A DNA stretch of 64,000 nt, from the NCBI RefSeq assembly GCF_029892565.1, contig NZ_JARXVH010000001.1, forward strand, positions 496,001 to 560,000. Reading direction: 5' to 3'. Shown here in pieces: positions 25,473 to 33,432 of the stretch. Below the pieces are notes generated by a model. That model was not told where the DNA came from. It saw nothing but the letters and a program-made list of their open reading frames with translations, and searched no databases. Position numbers and translations under genes: made by a program. Each line of letters begins with the position of its first letter. Positions within the stretch are counted from its first letter, which is position 1. The DNA is from Streptomyces pseudovenezuelae. GTDB taxonomy: Bacteria; Actinomycetota; Actinomycetes; Streptomycetales; Streptomycetaceae.

Positions 25473-26638
25473 GGGAGTTCCTTCAGGCCGAGGTCGGTCA
25501 ACAGGTCGCGGGCGAGGGTGAGTTCGGCGGCGATGCCGTCGGCGAGCTGGGCTCGGCCGCGGGGGCGCAGCTCGGGCGGGAGGGCCTGCCAGGTGTAGGT
25601 CTCGACCTCCAGGTGGCGGGTGAGCGGGTGCGTGCCGCCGACCAGCCGGGTGAGGGCTGCCTTGAGCACGGGGAGCGTGGAGGTGAGGGGCGCGGCGGGG
25701 GCCGCGTGCAGGGGGACGTGGAAGTGGGCGCGCCAGGGGGTCGCGTCGGGCAGGGCGTCGGACCGGAGCGCGTCGCCGAGGTCGTCGGTGCCGCGCAGGC
25801 CGGCGGCCGAGGCGGTGCGGGTCTGGTGCAGGAAGCGGGGTTCGTCGAAGGCGGCGAGGGCGGTGCGGACCTCGGGGAGATGGGGGTGTTCGGCGTGCAG
25901 GGCGGCCGAGAGCTGGGATTTGACGACGGGGACGCCGGCTTCGGTGAGCGCGTCCAGGGCGGTGTCTGGGTCTTCGAAGGAGGTGGCGAGGTGGCAGGTG
26001 TCGACGCAGATGCCGATGCGGTCGTGGGCGATCGCGGTCAGTGGGGCGATCGCGTCGCCGGTGGTCTCGACGACGCAGCCGGGTTCGGGTTCCAGGCCGA
26101 CGCGGATGGAGCGGCCGGTCAACTCGTCGAGGGCGTCGAGGCGTTCGGCGAGGGTGACGAGGGCGGTACGGGCCTTCTCGGCGCGGCTCGGGTCATAGAC
26201 GGTGCGCCAGGCGAGCGGCAGGGTCGAGATGCTGCCCTCGGTGACGTCGTCGGGCAGGAGTCCGGCGAGGACGCGGACCAGGGCGGTGGTGTGCTCCAGG
26301 CGTTCGGGGTCGGCCCAGTCCGGCTTGTAGACGCGGTACTTGACCTCCTCGGCGCCGAAGCCCTCGTAGGGGAAGCCGTTGAGGGTGACGACTTCGAGGC
26401 CGCGCCGGTCGAGTTCGGTGCGCAGGCCGCGCAGGGCGGAGGGGTCGGTGACCAGGGCGTGGGCGGCGTCCTTCGCGAGCCACAGTCCGATGCCGAGGCG
26501 GTCGCGGCCGAGGCGGCGGCGGACGGGCTCGCAGTGGTCGCGGAGTTGGGCGCGGACGCCGTCGAGGGTTTCGGCGGGGTGGACGTTGGTGCAGTAGGCG
26601 AGGTGGACGGTGGAGCCGTCGGGGTGGCGGAAGCGCAT
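25469..26638 (-). CDS. eboE: EboE-like TIM-barrel protein ('metabolite traffic protein')
   Basis: 389 residues. The N-terminus VHLAYCTNVHPAETLDGVRAQL is the hallmark of EboE. Later come VVTLNGFPYEGFGAEEVKYRVYKPDW, read in two parts, LEPEPGC, ICVDTCHLATSFEDP and HFHVPLH, typical of a xylose-isomerase-like barrel with metal-binding Glu, Asp and His. Ebo operons are linked in cyanobacteria to export of the scytonemin monomer and in Pseudomonas to deterring nematodes; the biochemical role of EboE is not established. It lies three bases after the TatD-like gene and overlaps the phosphodiesterase gene. Confidence 0.85.
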   Translation of the reverse strand: MRFRHPDGSTVHLAYCTNVHPAETLDGVRAQLRDHCEPVRRRLGRDRLGIGLWLAKDAAHALVTDPSALRGLRTELDRRGLEVVTLNGFPYEGFGAEEVKYRVYKPDWADPERLEHTTALVRVLAGLLPDDVTEGSISTLPLAWRTVYDPSRAEKARTALVTLAERLDALDELTGRSIRVGLEPEPGCVVETTGDAIAPLTAIAHDRIGICVDTCHLATSFEDPDTALDALTEAGVPVVKSQLSAALHAEHPHLPEVRTALAAFDEPRFLHQTRTASAAGLRGTDDLGDALRSDALPDATPWRAHFHVPLHAAPAAPLTSTLPVLKAALTRLVGGTHPLTRHLEVETYTWQALPPELRPRGRAQLADGIAAELTLARDLLTDLGLKELP

Positions 26639-26641
26639 GGC

Positions 26642-27502
26642 TCACGCTCCGCCGCGGAGGACGGAGTTGCCCTCGTGGGTGGCGCCCGTGGCCGTGACGT
26701 CCAGGTCGAGGTCCAGGTCCAACCGCCCGCTCAGCCCATAGAAGGCGACGGGGTTGCGCCACAGCACCCGGTCGACTTCGTCGTCCGAGAAGCCCTCCGC
26801 CAGCATCAGGTCGCCGACTCCGCGGGTCTTCAGCGGGTCGCTCTTCCCCCAGTCGGCGGCGGAGTTCACCAGGACCTGCTCGGGCCCGTACTCGCGCAGG
26901 ATCGTGATCACCCGCTCCTCGTCCATCTTGGTGTCGGGATAGACGGAGAAGCCCAGCCAACAGCCGCTGTCCTTGGCCTCCTTGACGGTCGTCTCGTTGA
27001 GGTGGTCGACGAGGACACGGTCCGGGGCGAGTGCGGACTCGCTCACCACGTCGAGGGTGCGGCGCAGGCCGGCGAGCTTGTCGCGGTGCGGGGTGTGGAC
27101 GAGCGCGGGCAGCCCGTGGTCGGCGGCGAGTTGGAGCTGGGCGGCGAGGGCGGTGTCCTCGGCGGGGGTCATCGAGTCGTAGCCGATCTCGCCGACGGCG
27201 ACGACCTGGTCCTTGACGAGATAGCGGGGCAGTTCGTCCAGGACGGGCGCGCAGCGCGGGTCGTTGGCCTCCTTGGGGTTGAGGGCGAGCGTGCAGTGGT
27301 GGGCGATGCCGTACTGGGCGGCGCGGAAGGGCTCCCAGCCCAGGAGGGAGTCGAAGTAGTCGAAGAAGGAGGCGGGTGAGGTGCGGGGCTGGCCGAGCCA
27401 GAAGGAGGGTTCGACGACGGCGCGGACGCCTGCGGCGTGCATGGCCTCGTAGTCGTCGGTGGTCCGGGAGGTCATGTGGATGTGGGGGTCGAAAATGCGC
27501 AT
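26642..27502 (-). CDS. eboB: TatD-family metal-dependent hydrolase, EboB-like
   Basis: 286 residues. The amidohydrolase-type barrel opens MRIFDPHIHMTSRT (HxH metal site). It continues with AVVEPSFWLGQPRT, AVGEIGYDS (bridging Glu), PALVHTPHRDK, VDHLNE and VLVNSAADWG (last Asp). The start at 27502 overlaps the eboA stop by one base (TGATG). Family members hydrolyse phosphoesters or act as nucleases; within the operon it probably processes the prenylated intermediate, but the substrate is not known. A longer in-frame extension upstream is an artefact of the overlapping eboA frame. Confidence 0.85.
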   Translation of the reverse strand: MRIFDPHIHMTSRTTDDYEAMHAAGVRAVVEPSFWLGQPRTSPASFFDYFDSLLGWEPFRAAQYGIAHHCTLALNPKEANDPRCAPVLDELPRYLVKDQVVAVGEIGYDSMTPAEDTALAAQLQLAADHGLPALVHTPHRDKLAGLRRTLDVVSESALAPDRVLVDHLNETTVKEAKDSGCWLGFSVYPDTKMDEERVITILREYGPEQVLVNSAADWGKSDPLKTRGVGDLMLAEGFSDDEVDRVLWRNPVAFYGLSGRLDLDLDLDVTATGATHEGNSVLRGGA

Positions 27503-28350
27503 CAGGACTCCTTGCCGTCGGTTCCGCGCGGGCCGGGGTCGTGTTCGGCGGCGGGCGCGGGTGGGGTGGCCGTGGGGTCGGTCAAGGTGAGGACGCGGTG
27601 CAGGTCTTCGGGCACGGGACGGCCCGCGGCGGTGCGTTCGGCGGCGTAGTCGGCGAGCATGCGGGCGAGTTCGGCGTCGGCGTGGGCGCGTCGGTCCAGC
27701 TCGGCGACCTCGTCCACGGGAACGCCGGTGAAGAGGCACTTCAGGACGGCGTGGCGCCAGTGGTGGGGGGCGAGATACCGGGCGGCGTACGGGCCGACGG
27801 CGGCGGCGACGAGCCGGGTGTCGTTGGTACGCAGGGCGTCCTCGACGAGCGGGAGGGCGTCGGGGCCCGCGACGAGATGGGGCAGCGCGTGCAGGACGGC
27901 GCGGCGTTCGGCGGCGGTGCCCTGGAAGTAGACGCGGCTGACGGCGTCCGTGCCGGCGCGGGCGGCGTGAAGGATCAGCACGCGGGCGACGTCGGCGTGC
28001 TCCGGACCGCATCGTCGTCCGGCCTCAGCCAGCCGCAACTCCCAGACGGAGATGGGTCCGTGGATGCCGGGGTGGGTGGCGGCCTCTTCGAGTGCCTGGT
28101 CGAGCCACGCACGGGCGGCTCCGCCGAGCCGGGTGGCGAGGAGGCGGTGCAGGTCTGCCGGTGGGGTGCGGGCGAGGGCGGCGCCTGTGAGGTCGGGGGT
28201 CGGGAGGTCGGTGGCCGTGAGGTCCGGGGCCGTTGGTTCTGCGGCCTGGGTCTCCGGTGTGGAGTGGGCGTGCGGGGTGGGGTGCGGGGCGGGGTCCGCC
28301 GTGGGGTTTTCCACGGGTTGGCTCATGGGTTGGCCGATCGGCTGTCTCAT
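27502..28350 (-). CDS. eboA: EboA-domain helical protein
   Basis: 282 residues. The first ~55 residues are proline/threonine-rich and probably disordered. The EboA domain then shows RVYFQGTAAERRAVLHALPH, VEDALRTNDTRLVAAAVGPY and WRHAVLKCLFTGVPVDEV, the signature of the family, built as HEAT-like helices. The tail is again proline-rich. EboA has no known enzymatic motif and probably acts as a scaffold or carrier. The start overlaps the upstream TIM-barrel stop (ATGA). A second in-frame ATG near 28326 is an alternative start. Confidence 0.85.
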   Translation of the reverse strand: MRQPIGQPMSQPVENPTADPAPHPTPHAHSTPETQAAEPTAPDLTATDLPTPDLTGAALARTPPADLHRLLATRLGGAARAWLDQALEEAATHPGIHGPISVWELRLAEAGRRCGPEHADVARVLILHAARAGTDAVSRVYFQGTAAERRAVLHALPHLVAGPDALPLVEDALRTNDTRLVAAAVGPYAARYLAPHHWRHAVLKCLFTGVPVDEVAELDRRAHADAELARMLADYAAERTAAGRPVPEDLHRVLTLTDPTATPPAPAAEHDPGPRGTDGKES

Positions 28351-29648
28351 GAGGTGCTGCTCCCTTCGGGGGTGGCGGAGGGATCGCCGGGTGGTGGGGC
28401 GGGGTTGGGGGCGAGGCCGGGACCGTGCCCGGGGTCGAGGTCAGGGGTGCGGCCAGCCCCGGGGGCGCGTCCAGGAGCCAGGCCAAGTCCGGGATCGAGG
28501 CCAGTCGCGGCGCCGTGGCCGGGGACTTGGTCAGGGCCACGCCCGGGATCGAGGCCAGGGGCGAGGTCGCGGTCGGGGTCACGACCGGGGTCACGACCGG
28601 GGCCGCGATCGACGACGAACCCGGAGCCGGAGCCGCGACCGGTACCGAGGCCGGAGGCGAGGCTGCGGGCAGGGTCGGGGCCCGGATTGGGAGCGAGCGC
28701 GGGGTCGGGCTGGGCCATGGGCAATGCAGCCGCTTGGGACGCCGCGTGGTGCAGGAACGGGAGGGAGTGTTCGGCGAAGTGAGGCCCCGCATGGGAGTGG
28801 CGGGGTAGTTCGACGACGGTCAGGCCCTGGTAGCCGGTCGCGGCGAGGGCCGCGAGGACGGGCGGGAAGTCGATGTCGCCGTCTCCGAAGGGGAGGTGTT
28901 CGTGGACGCCGCGGCGCATGTCCTCGATCTGGACGTGCCGCAGCCACGGGGCGGCGGCACGTACGCAGTCGGCGGGAGAGAGGGGTTCGAGGCACTGGCA
29001 GTGGCCGATGTCCAGGGTCAGACCGAGGTTCTCCGGGTCGCCGAGGATGTGGCGGAGCCGGTGGAAGTCGGCGAGTGTGCCGAGGAGATGACCGGGTTCG
29101 GGCTCGACCGCGAGGGGGACGCCGGCGTCGGCGGCGACCTCAAGGACGGGCGTGAGCGCCTCGGCCAGCCGCTTCCACGCGGTGTCCGGGTCGGTACCGG
29201 CGGGGGTTACGCCGCTGAAGCAGTGGACGGCGTGCGCACCGAGGTCGGCGGCGACCTGGACCGCGCGGATCAGCAGGCCGACGCGTCGGGCGCGGTCGTC
29301 CGGATCCGGGTCGAGGAGCGACGGGCCGTGTTTGCGGCGCGGGTCCAGGACATAGCGGGCCCCGGTCTCCACGGTGACGTCCAGGTCGAGCGCGTCCAGG
29401 CGGCCCGCGAGGCGCTGCGTGCGGGCGGTGAGGTCGGGCGCCAGTGGGTCGAGGTGCATGTGGTCGAGGGTCAGTCCGACGCCGTCGTAGCCGAGGTCGG
29501 CGAGGAGGGTGAGGGCGTCGTCGAGGCGGAGGTCGGCCAGGCCGTTGGTGCCGTAGCCGAAGCGGAGGGGGGTGTTGGCGGGAGCGGGAGGTGCGGGGAT
29601 GGAGGCGATGGGGTCGGGGCCGTCCGGGCGCCGCGTCGCAGGGGTCAC
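28347..29648 (-). CDS. Sugar phosphate isomerase/epimerase-like TIM barrel with long repetitive tail
   Basis: 433 residues. Residues about 28-305 form an AP-endonuclease-2-type barrel: LRFGYGTNGLADLRLDDAL, GYDGVGLTLDH, VTVETGARYVLDP, AVHCFSGV, AVEPEPGHLLG, TLDIGHCQCLEP, HVQIEDMRRGVHEHLPFG and VVELPRHSHAG. Residues about 315-433 are a low-complexity tail of short degenerate repeats rich in Gly, Pro, Asp and Arg (units such as GLDPG, RDPGRD and LAPGR). The GTG at 29648 overlaps the UbiA stop. It is likely a further enzyme for the operon's product; the tail is odd and probably disordered. Confidence 0.8.
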   Translation of the reverse strand: MTPATRRPDGPDPIASIPAPPAPANTPLRFGYGTNGLADLRLDDALTLLADLGYDGVGLTLDHMHLDPLAPDLTARTQRLAGRLDALDLDVTVETGARYVLDPRRKHGPSLLDPDPDDRARRVGLLIRAVQVAADLGAHAVHCFSGVTPAGTDPDTAWKRLAEALTPVLEVAADAGVPLAVEPEPGHLLGTLADFHRLRHILGDPENLGLTLDIGHCQCLEPLSPADCVRAAAPWLRHVQIEDMRRGVHEHLPFGDGDIDFPPVLAALAATGYQGLTVVELPRHSHAGPHFAEHSLPFLHHAASQAAALPMAQPDPALAPNPGPDPARSLASGLGTGRGSGSGFVVDRGPGRDPGRDPDRDLAPGLDPGRGPDQVPGHGAATGLDPGLGLAPGRAPGAGRTPDLDPGHGPGLAPNPAPPPGDPSATPEGSSTS

Positions 29649-30697
29649 GTGACGCTCACCTTCCTCGCGAACCTTCGGCCGAGTGGAGCCAGAGCCGCGA
29701 TCAGCACGGCCGTGGGGCCGGCGCCGGAGCGGGCGGTGAGGGCGGCCTGGAGCGGGATGGTGGCGCGGATGCCGCCGCCGACGGCTCGTTGGGTGAGTGG
29801 GGGTGACGGGTTGAGGGCGGCGTGGAAATAGCGGCGACCGGCGGTGGCGGCGTAGGTGGCGGCCATGGCCAGGCGCAGGGTGTCCGCAAAGGAGCGGGAG
29901 GCATGATCACCGGTTCGGGCGGGTGGAGCTGTGTCCGTCCCGGTGCCCGGCAGGTCGTGGGTGGCTGCTTCCCGGGGGCCCGGCGAGGGCCGGCGCGTCA
30001 GGAGGCGAGTCAGGAGGGCCGTGGTGGCCAGGGCCGCCAGCGGAGGCAAGGGTGAGCCGCCGGTCGTCTCCCGGCGGGACACCGTCGTCACCGCGAGGGT
30101 GTGCGTGCCGAGCAGGGCCGCGGAGGGGAGTGCCTCGTGGACGCGGCCCGACGTCGCGGCGGCGCCGAGCAGAAGGTCGAGGCTGCGGGCGGCGGCCATG
30201 GCCGGGGGGCCCGCGGCGGTGTGCTTGAGGGTGAGGTCGTACGCCCAGACCGTAGCTGCCAGCGGTGCGGCGACCGCGAGGGCCGGGCGGCCGGCGCGGG
30301 CGGCGAGGGCCAGGCCGGCGCCGGTGAGGAGGCAGGCCGCCGACAGGGCGGCGGTCGGGTGGATGCGGCCCGATGGGAGAGGGCGGTGGGGGCGTTCGGC
30401 GGCGTCCTCGTCCTGGTCGGCCCAGTCGTTGAGGGCCATGCCGGCCTCGTAGAGGCAGAGGGAGGAGCCGATGGCGAGCAGGGTGCGGGAGTTGGGGGTG
30501 CCGGCGGTTGCCGCGGCGCCGGCGAGGGCGTCGCCAGGGACGGTGAACAGGGCGGGGAGACGCAGGAGTTCGGCCCAGGCGAGCCGGCGGCTCGGGCGGC
30601 GGTCCGCATTGCCGCGCCCTGAAGTCGACGTACCGATCGGCCTCTTCGCGCCCCGGGTTGCGGACCCGTCCGTCAGCGCGGGTCCCCCGGTCACCAC
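29645..30697 (-). CDS. eboC: UbiA-superfamily prenyltransferase, EboC-like
   Basis: 350 residues with about eight membrane segments. The first Mg-prenyl-diphosphate motif is NDWADQDEDAAERPHRPLPS near residue 90, and a second region is YDLTLKHTAAGPPAMAAARS. It should transfer a prenyl group onto a ring or cyclitol-like acceptor in the membrane. It is the second gene of the operon; its GTG start at 30697 (or 30694) overlaps the inositol-phosphate-synthase stop, with GGGGGAG as ribosome site. The tandem GTG codons leave the exact start open by one residue. Confidence 0.85.
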   Translation of the reverse strand: MVTGGPALTDGSATRGAKRPIGTSTSGRGNADRRPSRRLAWAELLRLPALFTVPGDALAGAAATAGTPNSRTLLAIGSSLCLYEAGMALNDWADQDEDAAERPHRPLPSGRIHPTAALSAACLLTGAGLALAARAGRPALAVAAPLAATVWAYDLTLKHTAAGPPAMAAARSLDLLLGAAATSGRVHEALPSAALLGTHTLAVTTVSRRETTGGSPLPPLAALATTALLTRLLTRRPSPGPREAATHDLPGTGTDTAPPARTGDHASRSFADTLRLAMAATYAATAGRRYFHAALNPSPPLTQRAVGGGIRATIPLQAALTARSGAGPTAVLIAALAPLGRRFARKVSVT

Positions 30698-31929
30698 AGC
30701 TCCCCCGAACTGCCCGCCCCAGAGGAGCCCTTCTCGTGCCGGAGCTGACCCTCGTCCTCGGCTCGCCCACCGACAACATCCCCCGCGCCCCGCTCAGTCC
30801 CCTTCAACCGCCCCGCGAAGCCCACCAGCGCCTCGTACTGCTCCCCCAACCCTGCGGGCCCCTCCCCCACCGGATCCTTGAAGAAGAACCCGAGTTCGCC
30901 GAGCGGGCCGGACAGGCCCGCCTCCTGGGCCCGCACCGTCAGCCGGGCCAGGTCCAGGACCAGCGGTGCCGCGAGGGCCGAGTCGCAGCCCTGCCAGATG
31001 GTCTGGAGGATCATGCGGGTGCCGAGGAAGCCGTCGAAGGCGATGTGGTCCCAGGCGGTCTTCCAGTCGCCGAGCGCCGGGACGTCGTCGATGTGGACCT
31101 CGCCCTCGGGGGTCGTACCGAGGGTGTCGGCTAGGACGCGTTCCTTGCCGGCGTTCTTGGCCGCGGCCGCGGCCGGGTCGGCGAGGGCGGCGCCGTCGCC
31201 TCCGCCGAGGAGGTTGGCGCCGGACCAGGCGCGGACCGTGAGGGCGCGCTGGGTGAACATCGGGCCGAGCACGGAACGGAGCAGTGTCTGACCGGTCTTG
31301 CCGTCGCGGCCCGCGTACGGCAGCCCGCTCGCCTCAGCCGACTCCGCCAGCGCCGGGTGGTGCAGGCCCGTCGACGGGGTGAAGTTGGCATACGGGCAGC
31401 CGGCGCGCAGGGCCGCCGCCGCGTACAGGGAGCTGGGCGGGAGCGCGCGTCCCACAGCAGAGGGTTCGGTCGACGCGACGTTCACCACCACTGTCCGTGC
31501 CAGGCCGCGCCGTTGTACGAAGTCCTCGATGTCCGCCGCGAAGGCCTCGATCAGTTCCTGTTCGGTGCGCGTGTCGCCCGTGGCCGGGCCTCCGGGTCTG
31601 ATCTCCCGGTCGGCGGCGGCCAGTTCGGCCGCGACCGCCGTGGGGAGGCCGGGTGGGAGGACGCCGCCGGCCGCGAGGGCCTCGGCGCGTTTGGGGAGGG
31701 GGCAGTCCACCGTGTCGTGGCCGCCGAAGACGAGGGAGGCCAGGGGTGGCAGGCCGCTGTCCGCGAAGGCGGGGGTTTCGGTGACCAGGCCCGTCGGTGG
31801 ATGCAGTCCGGCGGTCATGGCGGCGCAGCCCGCGACGACCGTGGTGGCGACGGAGCCGCGAGCCCCGATCAGCCAGACGCCGACGAGTGGTGAGGAGACG
31901 GAGTCGGAAACGGAAACGGACGCGGACAT
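30691..31929 (-). CDS. Inositol-3-phosphate synthase-like enzyme at the head of the Ebo-type operon
   Basis: 412 residues. The NAD-binding turn is VGVWLIGARGSVATTVVAG. NVASTEPS, CPYANFTPSTG, the GKTGQTLLRSVLGPMF block and AWSGANLLGGGDGAAL match myo-inositol-1-phosphate synthase relatives, and a long helix IAFDGFLGTRMILQTIWQG follows. The ATG at 31929 is preceded by AAGGAGG at seven bases; an in-frame ATG further upstream has no site. The enzyme would cyclise a hexose 6-phosphate to a cyclitol phosphate. Classic ebo operons instead carry a dehydroquinate-synthase-like cyclase (EboD), so this looks like a functional replacement. The C-terminal ~35 residues are Gly/Glu-rich. Confidence 0.82.
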   Translation of the reverse strand: MSASVSVSDSVSSPLVGVWLIGARGSVATTVVAGCAAMTAGLHPPTGLVTETPAFADSGLPPLASLVFGGHDTVDCPLPKRAEALAAGGVLPPGLPTAVAAELAAADREIRPGGPATGDTRTEQELIEAFAADIEDFVQRRGLARTVVVNVASTEPSAVGRALPPSSLYAAAALRAGCPYANFTPSTGLHHPALAESAEASGLPYAGRDGKTGQTLLRSVLGPMFTQRALTVRAWSGANLLGGGDGAALADPAAAAAKNAGKERVLADTLGTTPEGEVHIDDVPALGDWKTAWDHIAFDGFLGTRMILQTIWQGCDSALAAPLVLDLARLTVRAQEAGLSGPLGELGFFFKDPVGEGPAGLGEQYEALVGFAGRLKGTERGAGDVVGGRAEDEGQLRHEKGSSGAGSSGELW

Positions 31930-32004
31930 GGGCAGCCTCCTTGTCGAACGCGTCGGCATCAAACGCCTCGTGCGCGCACCCCAGGGCGGGGCCGGCCGGA
32001 AGAC

Positions 32005-32036
32005 GGTGGGCGAGAGTCCGGCGTCTCCCGCCCACC
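32005..32036. terminator. Hairpin downstream of the ThuA-DUF1080 gene
   Basis: GGTGGGCG (32005-32012) pairs with CGCCCACC (32029-32036), with an inner AGA/TCT and a small bulge. It lies just past the stop at 32042 of the leftward lipoprotein gene and before the Ebo-type operon's ribosome site at 31936-31943. Confidence 0.6.
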
Positions 32037-32041
32037 GCCGC

Positions 32042-33421
32042 TCAATTGCCCTTGGCGGGCAGTTCCTTGAGCCGGATGTCGCGGAAGGACACCTGGTCGT
32101 CGGCTCCGTGGTTCTGGATGCCGAGGTGTCCGTCGCGCAGGCTCCGGGCCGGGTCGGTGTTCCGGAAATCGTTGATCTGCACGCCGTTGAGCCAGACGCG
32201 GAGGCGCTCGCCCTCCACGCGGATCTCGTACGTGTTCCACTCCCCCGGAGGATTCAGCGCACGGTCGCGCTTCTTCAGGTCGGCGGAGCGGAAGCCGTAG
32301 ACGGACCCCGTGGTCTTCTCGGGCACGTCCGTGGCGTCGATCTGGATCTCGTAACCGTTGTCCACGGCCGACCACGGGTCGTCCGAGGACGGAAAGCCCA
32401 CGAACACACCGGAGTTGTCGTCGCCCGAGGCGCCGGCCATCTTCCAGTCGAGCTTCACGGAGTACGAGGTGAAGCCCGACGTCGCGTACCAGAGCAGGCC
32501 CATCCCGCCCGACGACGTCAGCGTGCCGTCGTCGGCGAGATCGAAGGAGCCCGGGCCCGCCTGTCGCCAGCCCTCCAGCGACGTGGCCGTGCCGTCGAAG
32601 AGCGGGCGATAGCCGTTCTCCGGGCGGCAGTCGGCCTGGGCGTCGCCGACGGCCCAGCGGATCCCGCCCAACAGGTGGGCGCGGAAGGCGGGTTCGGCGT
32701 AGGACTCCTTGGTGTGGCCGGTGCCGGTGTAGAAGGCGCGGCCACCTTGGTAGTTCTGGCACCAGGCGATCGGGTGATCGCCGTTCATCGTGCCGCCGGT
32801 GTAGGACGACTCGTCGAGCGAGGCCAGGACGTGGGCCCGATCCCGGGGATTCGAGCGGTAGTTGTACCACTCGTCGGTGCGGTCCCAGGTGGGGGCCAGT
32901 TGCGAGGTCGCCGGGTGGGCGCGGTCCTCCACGTTCACGGTCGCGGGCTGGATCGCCGGGTGCGACTGGAAGTAGGCGCCGACGAGGCCGCCGTAGAACG
33001 CCCAGTCGTACTCGGTGTCGGCGGCGGCATGGACGCCGACATAGCCGCCGCCGTGCCTGATGTAGCCCTCGAACGCCTGCTGTTGGGCCGCGTCGAGGAC
33101 GTCACCCGTGGTGGAGAGGAAGACGACCGCGTCGTACCGCCGCAGGTTCCGGTCGGTGAACGCGCCCGCGTCCTCGGTCGCGTCGACCGTGAAGCCGCCG
33201 TCGGTGCCGAGTTGCCGCACCGCCTCGACGCCCTCGGGGATGGAGTCGTGCCGGAAGCCGGCCGTCTTGGAGAAGACCAGCACCCGCTTCCCGGCGGAAC
33301 CGAAGGCACCATCGGAGTCCCCGGCGTCCCCAGGGTGCGAGGAGGCCGGACCCGAGACGCAGCCGAGGAGCAGGGCGGCCCCCACAACAGCGGTCGTCAG
33401 TCGGCCGGTTGAGCGCATCAT
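32042..33421 (-). CDS. Secreted lipoprotein with ThuA and DUF1080 (3-keto-disaccharide hydrolase) domains
   Basis: 459 residues. The lipoprotein signal has the lipobox in AALLLGCVSG (Cys about 21). The ThuA domain (about 45-265) shows KRVLVFSKTAGFRHDSIPEG, GGGYVGVHAAADTEYDW and GRAFYTGTGHTKESY. The DUF1080 jelly-roll (about 270-459) shows YRPLFDGTATSLEGW, SVKLDWKMAG, VYGFRSADL, GEWNTYEIRVEG and GHLGIQNHG. ThuA belongs to trehalose/3-keto-sugar utilisation, and DUF1080 proteins cleave 3-keto-glycosides. It is anchored outside the membrane and likely attacks oxidised glycosides before import. GGGGAGG precedes the start; two tandem ATG codons leave it open by one residue. Confidence 0.85.
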   Translation of the reverse strand: MMRSTGRLTTAVVGAALLLGCVSGPASSHPGDAGDSDGAFGSAGKRVLVFSKTAGFRHDSIPEGVEAVRQLGTDGGFTVDATEDAGAFTDRNLRRYDAVVFLSTTGDVLDAAQQQAFEGYIRHGGGYVGVHAAADTEYDWAFYGGLVGAYFQSHPAIQPATVNVEDRAHPATSQLAPTWDRTDEWYNYRSNPRDRAHVLASLDESSYTGGTMNGDHPIAWCQNYQGGRAFYTGTGHTKESYAEPAFRAHLLGGIRWAVGDAQADCRPENGYRPLFDGTATSLEGWRQAGPGSFDLADDGTLTSSGGMGLLWYATSGFTSYSVKLDWKMAGASGDDNSGVFVGFPSSDDPWSAVDNGYEIQIDATDVPEKTTGSVYGFRSADLKKRDRALNPPGEWNTYEIRVEGERLRVWLNGVQINDFRNTDPARSLRDGHLGIQNHGADDQVSFRDIRLKELPAKGN

Positions 33422-33432
33422 GTCGCCTCCCC

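Noticed and set aside
28425..28700. Short tandem repeats considered as a CRISPR array
   Set aside because: Units are about 6-18 bases, degenerate, coding in frame and have no regular spacers.
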